Below are positions 26,600 to 36,235 of a DNA stretch of 64,000 nt, piece after piece. The DNA lies in assembly GCF_006088715.1 (NCBI RefSeq), contig NZ_CP030771.1, forward strand, positions 9,484,001 through 9,548,000, given 5' to 3'. The notes beneath the pieces were generated by a model, which worked only from the letters and a program-made list of their open reading frames with translations, ran no database searches and was not told the DNA's origin. Numbering within the stretch: position 1 is the stretch's first letter; every line of letters starts with the position of its first letter. This DNA comes from Streptomyces sp. YIM 121038 (GTDB taxonomy: Bacteria > Actinomycetota > Actinomycetes > Streptomycetales > Streptomycetaceae). The position numbers and the translations under genes were made by a program.

Positions 26600-28012
26600 C
26601 TAGGTGTCGACCCTGGCCACCAGCAGACAGGCGTCGTCCTCGCGCGGGGCCACGCCGAACTCCTCGACCGTGAGGCGCACACAGTCCTGAGCCGTCCTCG
26701 CTTCGGCGAAGCGCGGCGCGAGGGCGAGCAGTCGGCTGGTCGCGGCATCTCGGGAACGCCGCGGCACCAGGCCGTCCGTGTGCAGCAGGAGCAGGTCACC
26801 GGGGCGCAGTGGCTCGTCGGCCTGTTCGTACGTCGCGCCGGACGTCGCGCCGAGCAGTACGCCGTCCGGAGGTGTCAGGGGGCGCCCCGTCCCGTCGCGG
26901 AACAGCAGCGGGGCGGGGTGCCCGGCCTGGGACCAGGTGAGCACGTGCCGCTCGGGGTCGTACAGACAGCAGACGGCGCTGCCGAGGGCGGGCTGCGCCG
27001 AGGTGTCGAGGAGTTGGTTGAGCCAGGCCATCAGCTGGCCCGGCTGCGTGCCCGCGACGGCCATGCCGCGCAGCGCGCCGAGCAGCATCGCCATGCCCGA
27101 GGTCACCGTGACGCCGTGGCCGGTGAGGTCGCCGACGCTCAGCAGCATCCGGCCGTCGGCCAGCTCCAGGGCGTCGTACCAGTCGCCGCCGATGAGGGCG
27201 CTCGACGACGACGGCAGATAGCGGGCGGCGAGGTCGAGGCCCGCCGGGCCGCCCTGCGGGAAGCGCAGCGAGCCGTGCCACGGCGGCAGCACGGCTTCCT
27301 GCAGCTCGACGGCGAGCCGGTGCTCGGTCTGGGCGAGGTGGTGCTGGCGCTGGAGCGAGTCGCTGCTCTCGCTGACCGCCAGCTGGCTGCGGCGCAGCTC
27401 GCTGACGTCCCGCAGGACCGCCCACATGGAGGCGGTGGAGCCGTCGGCGGCGAGCACGGGCTCGCCCATCATGTGCACCTGGCGCTCGCCGCCGTCGGGG
27501 CGCACGACGCGGAACTCGCCGTCGATCGGCTTGCCGTCGACCAGGCAGTCCGTGACCATCGCGGTGAGCAGCGCGTGGTCGTCGGGGTGCACGAGCGAGG
27601 GCAGCTCGTCGAGGGAGAGCGGCGGCGCGGCCGGGTCGCGGCCGAGGATCTGGAACAGCTCGCCGGACCAGGTGGCCTCGTCGGTGAGGAGGTTCCACTC
27701 GGCACTGCCCACGCGGCTGAGCAGGGAGCCGGGCGGCGGCTCCGGCCGCGCGGCGCCGCCGTGCGGGCGGTGCGTGCGCGGCGGGCCGTCCCGCAGCTGG
27801 GCCAAGTGTCCGTGCAGGTCGTTGAGTTGGTGGACGGCGAGGTCGCACAGGGCGCGCTGCCAGCGGCCCGTGGGGTCGCTGTGGTCGGCGGTGGCGTCGC
27901 GGCGCACGGCGTCGACCTCGCCGCGGAGCCGGCGCGTCTGCGTGATCAGCGCGTCGACCGGGCCGCGCTCGGGCGGCTGGGCGGTTCGGTCCGCGAAGAC
28001 GTGGGACGGCAT
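26600..28012 (-). CDS. PAS-domain PP2C/SpoIIE serine phosphatase
   Basis: 470 residues from the ATG at 28012 with GGAG 5 nt upstream. The N-terminal region is helical (VDALITQTRRLRGEVDAVRR). A PAS domain lies at about 100-215 (WNLLTDEATWSGELFQILGRDPAAPPLSLDELPSLVHPDDHALL..GEFRVVRPDGGERQVHMMGEPV). A short coiled linker leads to the SpoIIE domain (GGDWYDALEL, LSVGDLTGHGVTVTSGMAMLLG, SQAGHPAPLLF, LLLLHTDGLVPRR, DDACLLVARVD). All the metal-site aspartates are present. It is a soluble, signal-responsive Ser/Thr phosphatase. The ligand of the PAS domain and the substrate are unknown. Confidence 0.95.
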   Translation of the reverse strand: MPSHVFADRTAQPPERGPVDALITQTRRLRGEVDAVRRDATADHSDPTGRWQRALCDLAVHQLNDLHGHLAQLRDGPPRTHRPHGGAARPEPPPGSLLSRVGSAEWNLLTDEATWSGELFQILGRDPAAPPLSLDELPSLVHPDDHALLTAMVTDCLVDGKPIDGEFRVVRPDGGERQVHMMGEPVLAADGSTASMWAVLRDVSELRRSQLAVSESSDSLQRQHHLAQTEHRLAVELQEAVLPPWHGSLRFPQGGPAGLDLAARYLPSSSSALIGGDWYDALELADGRMLLSVGDLTGHGVTVTSGMAMLLGALRGMAVAGTQPGQLMAWLNQLLDTSAQPALGSAVCCLYDPERHVLTWSQAGHPAPLLFRDGTGRPLTPPDGVLLGATSGATYEQADEPLRPGDLLLLHTDGLVPRRSRDAATSRLLALAPRFAEARTAQDCVRLTVEEFGVAPREDDACLLVARVDT

Positions 28013-28536
28013 GGGGGCTCCGTAGGCGATGCGATGCGGCCGGGCCGGCTCGCGGGGGCCGCGCTGGTGGGGGCAGCGGGCTTCCTGGCCGGCCGCGCTG
28101 TCGGCTTCCGTGCTGACTTCAGAAACAACTCTTCGACCGGTAACGACTCTGGCACAGCGGACTCAGGCACGTAAGGGATTTGGCAACACCCGATGTGGTG
28201 GTGCTGGGGTCATATGCCAGTGTCCTTAGATGAAAAGGCGACCGTACGCACTCCGGGGCCGGCGGGACGGGGGGTGCGCCTGGTGGTTCCGGGCCGCCGC
28301 GCCGCGCTCCGGCACGCGCTCTTCGGCATGGCGCACCCGACGGTGGCGCGGCTTCCACGCGAACGGAACATGGCGCGAAGGTGCTGGTCCTCCGGCTTGT
28401 TCGTCACACCCGGCGCATACTGCGGGCGTTCGGTGGAGGCCGGATCCCGCAGCCGTCGCGCTCAGTACGCTGGTGTCCGAAAATCGCGGGTGAAGCCCCA
28501 ACTCTCGTACGGAGGCGGGGTGGTGGGGGGAAGCGC
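28013..28536. other. Intergenic region before the CHAT operon
   Basis: About 520 bp between divergent genes. The first 200 bp are somewhat lower in GC. Short frames exist on both strands (for example from 28214) but none has a good RBS or a recognisable product. The promoter of the CHAT/caspase operon must lie here. Confidence 0.5.
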
Positions 28537-31500
28537 ATGGACATGGCCCACGACGTGCTCCGCATACTGCTCACCGGGGAACCGGGGCTCGGCCGGGACG
28601 CGACACGGCCCGAGCACCCGCTCGTCGCGAGCGCCCGATCCCTCGCGACGGGCGAGCCCCGACGGGCCCTGCGCCGCCTCGCGGGCGTGCGCGAGCCGGG
28701 CGGCGTCGACGACATGGCCGCGGCGCTGCGCGTGGCGGCACACGCCCTCGACCTGAACTGGTACCCGGGCGACGGGGGCGCCGTCCTCGCCGAGGGCGAC
28801 GCCGAACGCCTGGCCGCGGGAGCGCCCCGGGCGGCCGCCCCGGAGGCGGCCCTGGTGGAGTTCTGCGCCGCCCGCTTCCTGCCCCGGCTCCTCTCGGCCC
28901 GGGGCATCGTGGAGAACGCCCGCACCAGCGGCGACCACTGGGCCATCGCCCACGTGCTGCGCGACACGGAACGGCAGGCTAACGACGTGCCCGAGGCGGA
29001 TGCCGCGCTGGTGCGCTGGGTGCGGGCGCACGTGCACCTCGCCGCCGCCGACGTGGCCCGCCGCGCGGGCCGCGACGCCGACGTACTTGCCGCCCTCGAC
29101 CGGTGCCGGCACGACGCACACGGCGACCCCTGGGTGCTCGCCCGGGTCTACCTCCTCCAGGGGGACGCGGCCCTGACGCCCTGCTCCCACCCCGACCTCC
29201 TGGGCCTGCGGCTCGGCCCGGTGCCCACGGCTCAACCGGGCAGCGCCCCCGAGGACATACCCGTCGATCCGGCCATGGCCCGAGCCCACTACGAGGCGGC
29301 CGACGCCCTCTACGCGCGCCTGCCCGCCCCGCGCGGCCGCGCCCGCGTCGCCCTGCGCCTGGCCCACCTGCCCCGCACGCGCGGCGACGGGCCCGCCCGC
29401 GCGCAGGCGGGCAAGCGGGCCGCCGCCCTGGCCGAGCAGTCGGGCGCGGGCGCGCTGACCGCGCTCGCCACCACCCACCGCCTGCTCGACCGCCTCGCCG
29501 ACGGCCACGACGCCGACCGCAGGGACCTCGACGAACTCGCGCGCTGGTGCCGCGACGACGGCAGCTTCAGCTACCTCAAGGGCCTGGTCCGCCTGCTGCT
29601 CGCACGGGCCGCCGCCTGGCAGCGGGACGGACTGACCCTGGCCGCCCTGCGCTGTCTGCGGGCCGCGCGCTTCGTCACCGCCCGGATCACCGCCCCGCCG
29701 GAGGCGGACCTCACCGACCGCGCGTACGTCGACCTCGTCGACCGGCTCAACTTCCGCCAGGCGTCGACCGTGCTCCTCGCCGCCGACACCGCGCACGCCA
29801 CGACCGCCCTGCGCGAACGGGGCGCCGACGAGCGCGGCTGGCTGCGCGCCGCCGAACTCGCCCTGGCGCTCGACCGGGCCGTGGAGGCGCTCGCCGACCC
29901 GGACCTGAAGGGCGTCGCCCAGGCGCGGCTCGGCGAGGTGGCCGCCACGGCCGAACGCCTCGCCGGATCCTGGCCGCCCGCCCGGCAGGCCATCGACATC
30001 GTGCGCGAGAGCCTGCGGCGCGCCCCCGCCCAACTGCTGCGCCACCGGGGCCGCCAAGCCCTGGAGGCCGGTTTCCGCGACGAGGCGCACGCCGTGCTCC
30101 GCGCCGCGCTCGACCGGGCGGGGGACGACGCGCTGCTGCGGACGGTCCTCCTGTACGAACTCGGCCGGCGCCAGCAGGCCCACGCCCTCGCCTCCCGCCT
30201 CTTCCGGAGCGGCGGCCTGCACCCCGACCACGCCGTCAGCCTCTTCCTGCGCCTCGGCGACCCGCACACCGCCCGCCACGCCCTGGGCGTCCTCGACGAG
30301 ACCTCCTGGTGCGGCGACCCGGAGCGCCCCTGGGAGGACCTGGCGCGCCGCGCCGAGCTCGCCGAGGCCTTCGGCGACCACACCACCGCCGCCCGGGTGG
30401 GCGAGGACGCGGTGGCCCGCTTCGAGCGCTGGTCGGACCAGCTCGTCCGGGACGTCCTGCGCACCTCCATGACCGACGACGTGAACGTCGCGGCGATGTA
30501 CCACATCGCGGCCCGCGCCCACCTCGGCCGGGCCGACGAAGCCCGCCTCGGCCGGGCCGACCAGCACCGCGAAGGCCCGCACGACACCGTCGACCCGGAC
30601 GCCGAACGCGCCCTCGCCTTCGAACTCTCCGACCGCTGCCGCGGCATCGCCGTCGACGTGCTGCGCGCCCTCGACGACCTCCCGCAGGGGCCGCCGCTGG
30701 ACGCCGCCCGCCGCTGGCTGCGCGCCGGTTCCGCGTGGGCGGCCGCCTACGAGGGGCTCGTGGACAGCGTGACCGGCGACGTCGCGCACACCCCGTCCTC
30801 CGCGCGCCTGCGCGCCACCGTGCTCGCCGCCGAGGACGAGCTGGAGGCCGCCGAGGCCCACGTGGCCACGCACGCGCCGGGCCTGCTGCGCGGGCGCGCC
30901 GACGGCGAACGGCGGATCCGCGGCACCCGCCTGGACGCGGTGCGCGCCGCCCTGCCCGACGACGCGCTGCTCCTGATGTACGAGACGTTCGACGACGACC
31001 TGGTGACGTGGGCGGTCGACCGGCACGGCGCCCGGCACGCCCGCAGGACCGTGCACCACCGCGATCTCGCCTGCGCCGTACGGAGGTTCCACTCCGCGTG
31101 CGCGAGCGGCCACCACGACACCGCGGACGCGGGCGCCCTCGCGCGGCTGCTCCTCGGCCCCGTCGCGGACGCCGTGCGCGGGCGCCGCCGCCTGTACGTG
31201 GTGCCGCACCGGGCGCTCACCCTCGTGCCGTTCGCCGTCCTGCCCCTCGACGACGTGCCGCTGGGGGAGCGGTGCGTGATCTCCCAGCTGCCGTCGGCCT
31301 CGCTCATCACCCGGCCCGGCGGCGGCCGGCCCCCGCGCCGCGACGCGCCCGCGCTGCTCGTCGGCGACCCCGCGTACGCACCAGGTCGCGGCCTCGCCCG
31401 ACTGCCCGGAACGGCGACCGAAGTGCGGGCCATCGCCCGGCTCCTCGGCACCGAACCGCTGCTCGGCGACGCCGCCACGGCCGCCGCCGTCACCGCGTCC

Positions 31501-32040
31501 GCCCCCGGCCGCGCCGTCCTGCACCTGGCCACCCACGGCGTGCTGCACGAGCGCGGCCCGCACCGCAGCCACGTCGCGCTCGCCGGGCACGACCGGCTGA
31601 CCGTCGGGGACGTCACCGGACTCGACCTGACCGCCGACCTCGTCGTGCTCTCCGCCTGCCACACCGGGCGCGGCACAGCCACCGCGGGAGGCGACGTCAT
31701 CGGTCTGGTCCGCGCCGCCGTCGCGGCGGGCGCCCGGCACGCGGTGGTGTCCCTGTGGCCCGTCGACGACGCCTCGGGAGCCGTCCTCATGACGTACTTC
31801 TACGAAGCACTGCTCGCCCGCCCCGGCACCCCCGTGGCCGACGCGCTCACCACGGCGCAGCGCCGCCTGCGCGCCCTGGACGCCGACGGGCGCGCCACGG
31901 CGTACGAGCGCCTGCGCGAGACCACCGGCGGCGCCGCCGCGGCCGCGTGCGCACGCGACGGGCGCCCGCCCACGGCCCTCACCCGCCACACGTCCCCGCT
32001 GCCCTACCACTGGGCCCCGTTCATCCACATCGGCGTCTGA
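28537..32040 (+). CDS. CHAT-domain protease with N-terminal helical (TPR-like) repeats
   Basis: 1167 residues from the ATG at 28537 with GGGGGGAAG upstream; the frame is open from 28381 without an RBS. Residues 1-780 are almost all helical and Ala/Arg/Leu-rich, with degenerate TPR-like pairs (AWQRDGLTLAALRCLRAARF). The C-terminal 360 residues are a CHAT domain (caspase HetF-associated): DDALLLMYETFDDDLVTWAVD, RRRLYVVPHRALTLVPFAVLPL, LHLATHG with His1000, and VVLSACHTG with Cys1041, the catalytic pair. The sequence ends TSPLPYHWAPFIHIGV as CHAT domains do. CHAT proteases act in programmed death and conflict systems. A caspase-like gene is next in the operon. An 18-bp direct repeat (30527-30562) encodes LGRADEARLGRADQ. 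Confidence 0.93.
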   Translation: MDMAHDVLRILLTGEPGLGRDATRPEHPLVASARSLATGEPRRALRRLAGVREPGGVDDMAAALRVAAHALDLNWYPGDGGAVLAEGDAERLAAGAPRAAAPEAALVEFCAARFLPRLLSARGIVENARTSGDHWAIAHVLRDTERQANDVPEADAALVRWVRAHVHLAAADVARRAGRDADVLAALDRCRHDAHGDPWVLARVYLLQGDAALTPCSHPDLLGLRLGPVPTAQPGSAPEDIPVDPAMARAHYEAADALYARLPAPRGRARVALRLAHLPRTRGDGPARAQAGKRAAALAEQSGAGALTALATTHRLLDRLADGHDADRRDLDELARWCRDDGSFSYLKGLVRLLLARAAAWQRDGLTLAALRCLRAARFVTARITAPPEADLTDRAYVDLVDRLNFRQASTVLLAADTAHATTALRERGADERGWLRAAELALALDRAVEALADPDLKGVAQARLGEVAATAERLAGSWPPARQAIDIVRESLRRAPAQLLRHRGRQALEAGFRDEAHAVLRAALDRAGDDALLRTVLLYELGRRQQAHALASRLFRSGGLHPDHAVSLFLRLGDPHTARHALGVLDETSWCGDPERPWEDLARRAELAEAFGDHTTAARVGEDAVARFERWSDQLVRDVLRTSMTDDVNVAAMYHIAARAHLGRADEARLGRADQHREGPHDTVDPDAERALAFELSDRCRGIAVDVLRALDDLPQGPPLDAARRWLRAGSAWAAAYEGLVDSVTGDVAHTPSSARLRATVLAAEDELEAAEAHVATHAPGLLRGRADGERRIRGTRLDAVRAALPDDALLLMYETFDDDLVTWAVDRHGARHARRTVHHRDLACAVRRFHSACASGHHDTADAGALARLLLGPVADAVRGRRRLYVVPHRALTLVPFAVLPLDDVPLGERCVISQLPSASLITRPGGGRPPRRDAPALLVGDPAYAPGRGLARLPGTATEVRAIARLLGTEPLLGDAATAAAVTASAPGRAVLHLATHGVLHERGPHRSHVALAGHDRLTVGDVTGLDLTADLVVLSACHTGRGTATAGGDVIGLVRAAVAAGARHAVVSLWPVDDASGAVLMTYFYEALLARPGTPVADALTTAQRRLRALDADGRATAYERLRETTGGAAAAACARDGRPPTALTRHTSPLPYHWAPFIHIGV

Positions 32041-32121
32041 CACGTGCCGCGGACGCGGGGGTGACCGGGGTGGTCCGCCGTGCCATCCTGGCTGCCACGG
32101 CGCGCGTCACGGGGGGCTGCG

Positions 32122-34089
32122 ATGCGTCAACGGGCACTGCTCATCGGCTGCCGCACCGGAGTGCTCCGCGGCGTGGACGCCGATGTCGCGCTGATGGCGG
32201 ACACCCTCACGCCCCTCGGCTTCGAGGTGACCCGGGCCACCGGGCGGGGCGCGACCCGGCGCGGCCTCATCGAGGCCTACCGCGCGCTCGTCGACGCCAC
32301 CGAGGCCGGGGACGCCGCCGTCGTCTACTACTCGGGCCACGGCGGCCAGGCGCGCGCCCCCCGCTCCGCGCCCGCCGCCCCCGGGCGCCCCGACCGCCTG
32401 CGGTACCTGTGCCCCACCGACATCGACGAGCCCGGCCCGCCCGGCCCGTTCCGGGGCCTGTTCGCCGACGAGCTGAGCCTGCTCCAGGACGAGTTGAGCG
32501 CCCGCACCGCGAACGTCACGACCATCATCGACAGCTGCCACTCCGCCCGCATGGCCCGCACCGCCCGCCAGATCCCCAAGGCCCGTACGGACGGCCGCGA
32601 CTGGGCGACGGTGTACCGGGCCTGGCGGACGGCCGTGCGGGCCGCCCCGCCCCGCACGGGCCGCCCCGCCGCCGAGTCGAACCCGTCCGTCGTGCGCCTC
32701 GTGGCCTGCGAACCCGACGCCAGCGCCTACGAAGTCGAGCTGCCCGGCTTCGACGGCCCGCGCGGCCTGCTCACCGCGAGCCTCGCCCGGCTCCTGCGCG
32801 CCCCCGGCGCCGACCGGCTGACCTGGCGCACGCTGCTGGGCCTGCTGCGGCCCGCCGTCCTCGACGTCGTCCCCTTCCAGCGGCCGGAGGTCGAAGGGCC
32901 CGCGGACCGGCTCCTGTTCGACACCACCGAGCAGCGGGCCACCGGCGTGCTCCCGGTGGGCTTCGACCGGGACGGGGCGTATCTGACCGGCGCGGAGCTG
33001 TTCGGCATCGCCGTGGGCGACCGGTACGCACTGGTGCCCCCGGGCGGCGACCCGCAACGGCCGCTCACCACCGCCGTGGTGGACCGCGCGGAGGCCGGGA
33101 CGGCACGGCTGCGCCTCCAGGTCGCAGGGGCGGCCGACCAGGCACCGGGCGGCGAGACCCGCCCCCCACCGGGCACCGAGGCACACCCGCTGCACGTCTC
33201 CTTGGGCCGCCGCCCCGTCCTCCTGACGCCCGCGGACCACCCCGACCACGCCCGTGTGGCCGCGCGGCTCAACGCCTGCGCCCACCTGCGGACCGCCCGG
33301 AGCGACGAGCCCGCCCTGGCCGTCCTCACCCTCACCGCCGACGGGCTGCGCCTGGCCGACGCCGAGGGCGAGCCGCTGCGCTCCGCCGCCACCCCCACCA
33401 CCGACACCGCCCTCGACTCCCTCACCCTGGACCTCCAGCAGCTCGCCCGGGCCGCCCACGTCCGCGCCCTGGCCTCCGGCACGGGCCCGGCCGCGCTGCC
33501 CGACGACGTCACCTTCCACTACGCGCTGCTGTGCGCCGACGGCACCCAACAGGCCCTGGACCGCGACGGCGCCGACGCCTTCCACGGCTTCCAGGCCTTC
33601 CATGCCTTCCATGGAGACGAGATCGTCGTCCGCCTCCACAACCGGGCCGCCGAACGCCGCTACGTCTCCGTGTTCGACATCGGTCTGCGCGGGGCCGTCA
33701 CCCAGCTCACCACCACCGAGCCCGCGGGCGTCGGCCTCGGCCCCGGCGACCACTACGAGCTGTTCCGGCTCCCCGGCAGCCACCGCCTCGCGGGCATCGA
33801 GCTGTACTGGCCCGACGGCCTGCCCCGCGGCGCGCCACGCCCCGAGACCCTCGTCGCCGTCGTCACCGACCGCCCGCAGGACCTGACGCGGCTCGCCCAG
33901 CGGGGCATCGCCCGGCGCGGGCCCGGCGGTTCGGCCCTCCAGCGGCTGGTCGACGACGTCCTCACCGGCGTCCGCGACGCCCGGACGCCCGGGACCGCGG
34001 AGCCCCGGGTGCGCTACCGCGTCACGCGCTGCGACGTCCTCCTGCACCACGGGCGCCGCCCCGCCCACGACCCGGACGCCGGGAGGTGA
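32122..34089 (+). CDS. Caspase-like (C14, metacaspase-type) cysteine protease with C-terminal effector region
   Basis: 655 residues from the ATG at 32122 with GGGGG upstream. The first 250 residues are the peptidase C14 fold: RALLIGCRTGVLRGVDADVALMADTLTPLGF, VVYYSGHGGQ with His73, and TTIIDSCHSA with Cys139. Both catalytic residues are intact. The remainder is beta-rich. Its last about 200 residues (FHYALLCADGTQ..DEIVVRLHNRAAERRYVSVFDIGLRGAVTQL) resemble the DUF4384-type domain often fused to bacterial caspases. A short run of phenylalanine-histidine repeats (AFHGFQAFHAFHGD, 33580-33618) interrupts it. It is 81 bp after the CHAT gene and only 2 bp before the vWA gene. It is cytoplasmic. Confidence 0.93.
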   Translation: MRQRALLIGCRTGVLRGVDADVALMADTLTPLGFEVTRATGRGATRRGLIEAYRALVDATEAGDAAVVYYSGHGGQARAPRSAPAAPGRPDRLRYLCPTDIDEPGPPGPFRGLFADELSLLQDELSARTANVTTIIDSCHSARMARTARQIPKARTDGRDWATVYRAWRTAVRAAPPRTGRPAAESNPSVVRLVACEPDASAYEVELPGFDGPRGLLTASLARLLRAPGADRLTWRTLLGLLRPAVLDVVPFQRPEVEGPADRLLFDTTEQRATGVLPVGFDRDGAYLTGAELFGIAVGDRYALVPPGGDPQRPLTTAVVDRAEAGTARLRLQVAGAADQAPGGETRPPPGTEAHPLHVSLGRRPVLLTPADHPDHARVAARLNACAHLRTARSDEPALAVLTLTADGLRLADAEGEPLRSAATPTTDTALDSLTLDLQQLARAAHVRALASGTGPAALPDDVTFHYALLCADGTQQALDRDGADAFHGFQAFHAFHGDEIVVRLHNRAAERRYVSVFDIGLRGAVTQLTTTEPAGVGLGPGDHYELFRLPGSHRLAGIELYWPDGLPRGAPRPETLVAVVTDRPQDLTRLAQRGIARRGPGGSALQRLVDDVLTGVRDARTPGTAEPRVRYRVTRCDVLLHHGRRPAHDPDAGR

Positions 34090-34091
34090 CC

Positions 34092-34943
34092 GTGCCCTAC
34101 CAACAGCGCATCGACCGGCGGCGGCCCGGCTGTTTCCTCTTCCTCGTCGACCAGTCCGGCACCATGCAGCAGGCCATCGGCGGCAGCGCGCAGGTGCGCA
34201 AGGGCCAGGCCCTGAGCGACACCGTCAACGACGTGCTGTACGCCGTGCTCATCGAGTGCACCAAGGACGTGCGCGAGGAGGAGCCCCGGCACTACTTCGA
34301 CGTCGGCGTCATCGGCTACGGCGGACCCGGCACGGTCGTCCCCGTCGTCGGCGGCGACGGCCGCGACCCGCTCGTGCCGAGCGCCCATCTGCCGCGCTAC
34401 GCGCGCGTGGAGACCCGCGAGAAGCTCCTCCCGGACGGCGAGGGCCGCTACCGCCCGGTCAGCCGCCGCAGCATGGTGTGGCTCGACCCGGTCTGGCACG
34501 GCTCGACACCGATGTGCGCGGCGCTCCAGTACGCGCACAAGGTGCTCAAGCGCTGGGCGGCCCGGCACCGGGACTCCTTCCCGCCCATCGTGCTGCACGT
34601 GACCGACGGCATGGCCACCGACGGCGACCCGCGCCGGGCCGCGGCCCGGCTGCGCAGGCTGCGCACCGCCGACGGACGCCTGCTCCTGTTCAACCTCCAT
34701 CTGTCGGCGCGCGGCGAGCAGGCCGTGTACTTCCCGTCCGCGCCCGTCGGCGGCGCGGACCCGGCGACCGCGCTGCTGTACGAGATGTCCAGCGAACTGC
34801 CCGCGGGCCTCGTGGAGGAGGCGGGCTACGCCGACCGCATCGCCCCCGGAGCCCGCGGGTTCGTGTACAACGCGGACGTGCCCGAGCTGGTCGACTTCAT
34901 GCGGATCGGCACCGCCACCACGGGCCGGGTGCGGGCCGGGTGA
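34092..34943 (+). CDS. vWA-domain protein (TerY-like) of caspase operon
   Basis: 283 residues from a GTG at 34092; the RBS GGGAGGTG overlaps the end of the caspase gene. It is a single von Willebrand A domain with an intact metal-ion site: CFLFLVDQSGTM (Asp20, Ser22, Thr24), HGSTPM and VLHVTDGMATDGDP. vWA proteins of this kind bind partners through the metal site and accompany kinases, phosphatases and NTPases in bacterial conflict and stress modules. It is coupled to the next gene by a GTGA overlap. Confidence 0.93.
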   Translation: MPYQQRIDRRRPGCFLFLVDQSGTMQQAIGGSAQVRKGQALSDTVNDVLYAVLIECTKDVREEEPRHYFDVGVIGYGGPGTVVPVVGGDGRDPLVPSAHLPRYARVETREKLLPDGEGRYRPVSRRSMVWLDPVWHGSTPMCAALQYAHKVLKRWAARHRDSFPPIVLHVTDGMATDGDPRRAAARLRRLRTADGRLLLFNLHLSARGEQAVYFPSAPVGGADPATALLYEMSSELPAGLVEEAGYADRIAPGARGFVYNADVPELVDFMRIGTATTGRVRAG

Positions 34944-35704
34944 CCGGATCCGGGCCACGGCTCGCGCTCGTCGGCGCCGAGGTGCTCGCCGTGCCCAAGT
35001 CGGCCACGGAACCCAGCGAGGACGCCGCCGCCCTCGACCCGGCGCGCGGACTGATCGCGGTCTCCGACGGCGCGACGCGCGCCCTCGCCTCAGGGCCTTG
35101 GGCACGCTGCCTCGTCAGCCGGTTCGTGGCGCGGCCGCCCGACGGCTTCGACGCCCCGGCGCTCAGCGGCTGGGTCCGCGCCGCCGCCGAGGAGTGGTCG
35201 CGGTGCGTACGCCTGCCGCCGCAGGCGCCCCCGTACCTCTGGGACGCCGTCGAACGCGGCAGCTACGCCACCCTCCTGGGGCTCGTGACGGAGCCCGCCC
35301 CGCCCGGCGCCGACACCCTCCGGTGGAAGGCCGTGGCCGTCGGCGACACCTGCCTGGTCACCCTGCGCGCCGACGCGCCGACCCTGTCGTTCCCCCTCCA
35401 CCGCCCCGAGCAGTTCACGTCCGCCCCCGCCCTGCTCCCGACCTCGGCCACGGCACTGCCGGACGCGGTGACCGCCGCCCGCGTCACCACCGGAGCCGGA
35501 GCCGCGGGCGACGACCTCCTCGTCATGACGGACGCCCTGGCCCGCTGGGCCCTGACCGAGACCGCGCACGGCCCGCACGTGTGGCGCTTCCTGCGCCGGT
35601 GCGACGAGGCCGACCTCACGGCGAAGGTGCGGGCGCTGTGGCGACGAGGCGAACTGGAGGAGGACGACATCACGCTGGTGCGCTGCCGCGTCGCACAGGT
35701 GTGA
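34940..35704 (+). CDS. PP2C-like protein phosphatase of caspase operon
   Basis: 254 residues from a GTG at 34940 overlapping the vWA stop. It has a compact PP2C-like layout: SEDAAALDPARGLIAVSDGATRA near residue 40 (the aspartates expected at the metal site), SYATLLGLV, LRWKAVAVGDTCLVTLR, DDLLVMTDALARW and a terminal EDDITLVRCRV. This matches the vWA-linked PP2C group sometimes placed next to protein kinases. It probably removes phosphate from an operon partner. A kinase-fold protein is encoded in the convergent operon, 2.2 kb away. Confidence 0.88.
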   Translation: MTGSGPRLALVGAEVLAVPKSATEPSEDAAALDPARGLIAVSDGATRALASGPWARCLVSRFVARPPDGFDAPALSGWVRAAAEEWSRCVRLPPQAPPYLWDAVERGSYATLLGLVTEPAPPGADTLRWKAVAVGDTCLVTLRADAPTLSFPLHRPEQFTSAPALLPTSATALPDAVTAARVTTGAGAAGDDLLVMTDALARWALTETAHGPHVWRFLRRCDEADLTAKVRALWRRGELEEDDITLVRCRVAQV

Positions 35705-35783
35705 GACGGGCTCCGGCTTCGGGGACCACCGGCACCGCGGTCGGCACGGAGGACGACCGAGCCGGAGTCGTGCGGCTCGGGTG

Positions 35784-36218
35784 TCAGCCCCGCAGGGTCG
35801 CGATGGCCTTCTCGATGCGCCGTTGGCGCGTGTCGGGCCTCTTCGCGCTCTCGACGGCACGCACGTGTTCGCGCTTGCGGCTGTGGGTGAGGTTGTCGTA
35901 CGCGGCCCGGGCGGCGGGGTCGTCGTCCAGGGCCCGGGCGAAGTCCGGGGGCTCGACGACGACGCGCGGCCGGGTGTCGAGCTCGACGTCGACCTCGACC
36001 TCCTCGCCGATCGTGACGCCCGCGGCCTGCCGGTTGGCGTTGCTGAGGCCGAGCAGGTGGCGGCCGCGCAGGATGGCGACCCGGCTCTGCCAGGAGTGCC
36101 CGTTGACCGTGATCGTCACCGGTGGCCGGGCGCCTCCGCCGAGCGCTGCCACCACCTCGGGCGGCACTTCCAGGCCCCGCATGGGCTCGGGCGGCTCGAC
36201 GTGGGTCCAAAACTTCAT
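35784..36218 (-). CDS. YdeI/DUF1905-type protein
   Basis: 144 residues from the ATG at 36218 with AGGAAG upstream. The first 90 residues match the DUF1905 beta-barrel (FWTHVEPPEPMRGLEVPPEVVAALGGGARPPVTITVNGHSWQSRVAILRGRHLLGLSNANRQAAGVTIGEEVEVDVELD). The last 40 match the YdeI/OmpD-associated helix (DFARALDDDPAARAAYDNLTHSRKREHVRAVESAKRPDTRQRRIEKAIATL). The biochemical function of the family is unknown. It is last of four minus-strand genes with an AraC regulator and two VOC proteins. Confidence 0.9.
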   Translation of the reverse strand: MKFWTHVEPPEPMRGLEVPPEVVAALGGGARPPVTITVNGHSWQSRVAILRGRHLLGLSNANRQAAGVTIGEEVEVDVELDTRPRVVVEPPDFARALDDDPAARAAYDNLTHSRKREHVRAVESAKRPDTRQRRIEKAIATLRG

Positions 36219-36235
36219 GATCTTCCTTCTGTGGT

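Noticed and set aside
29103-34091. Plus-strand frame of more than 1600 codons in another phase across the CHAT and caspase genes
   Set aside because: The Arg/Pro-rich translation is a frameshift shadow. The CHAT and caspase motifs are in the other frame.
35711-35767. Hairpin between convergent PP2C and YdeI genes as a terminator
   Set aside because: CTCCGGCT and AGCCGGAG can pair but the loop is about 41 nt, too long for a convincing intrinsic terminator.
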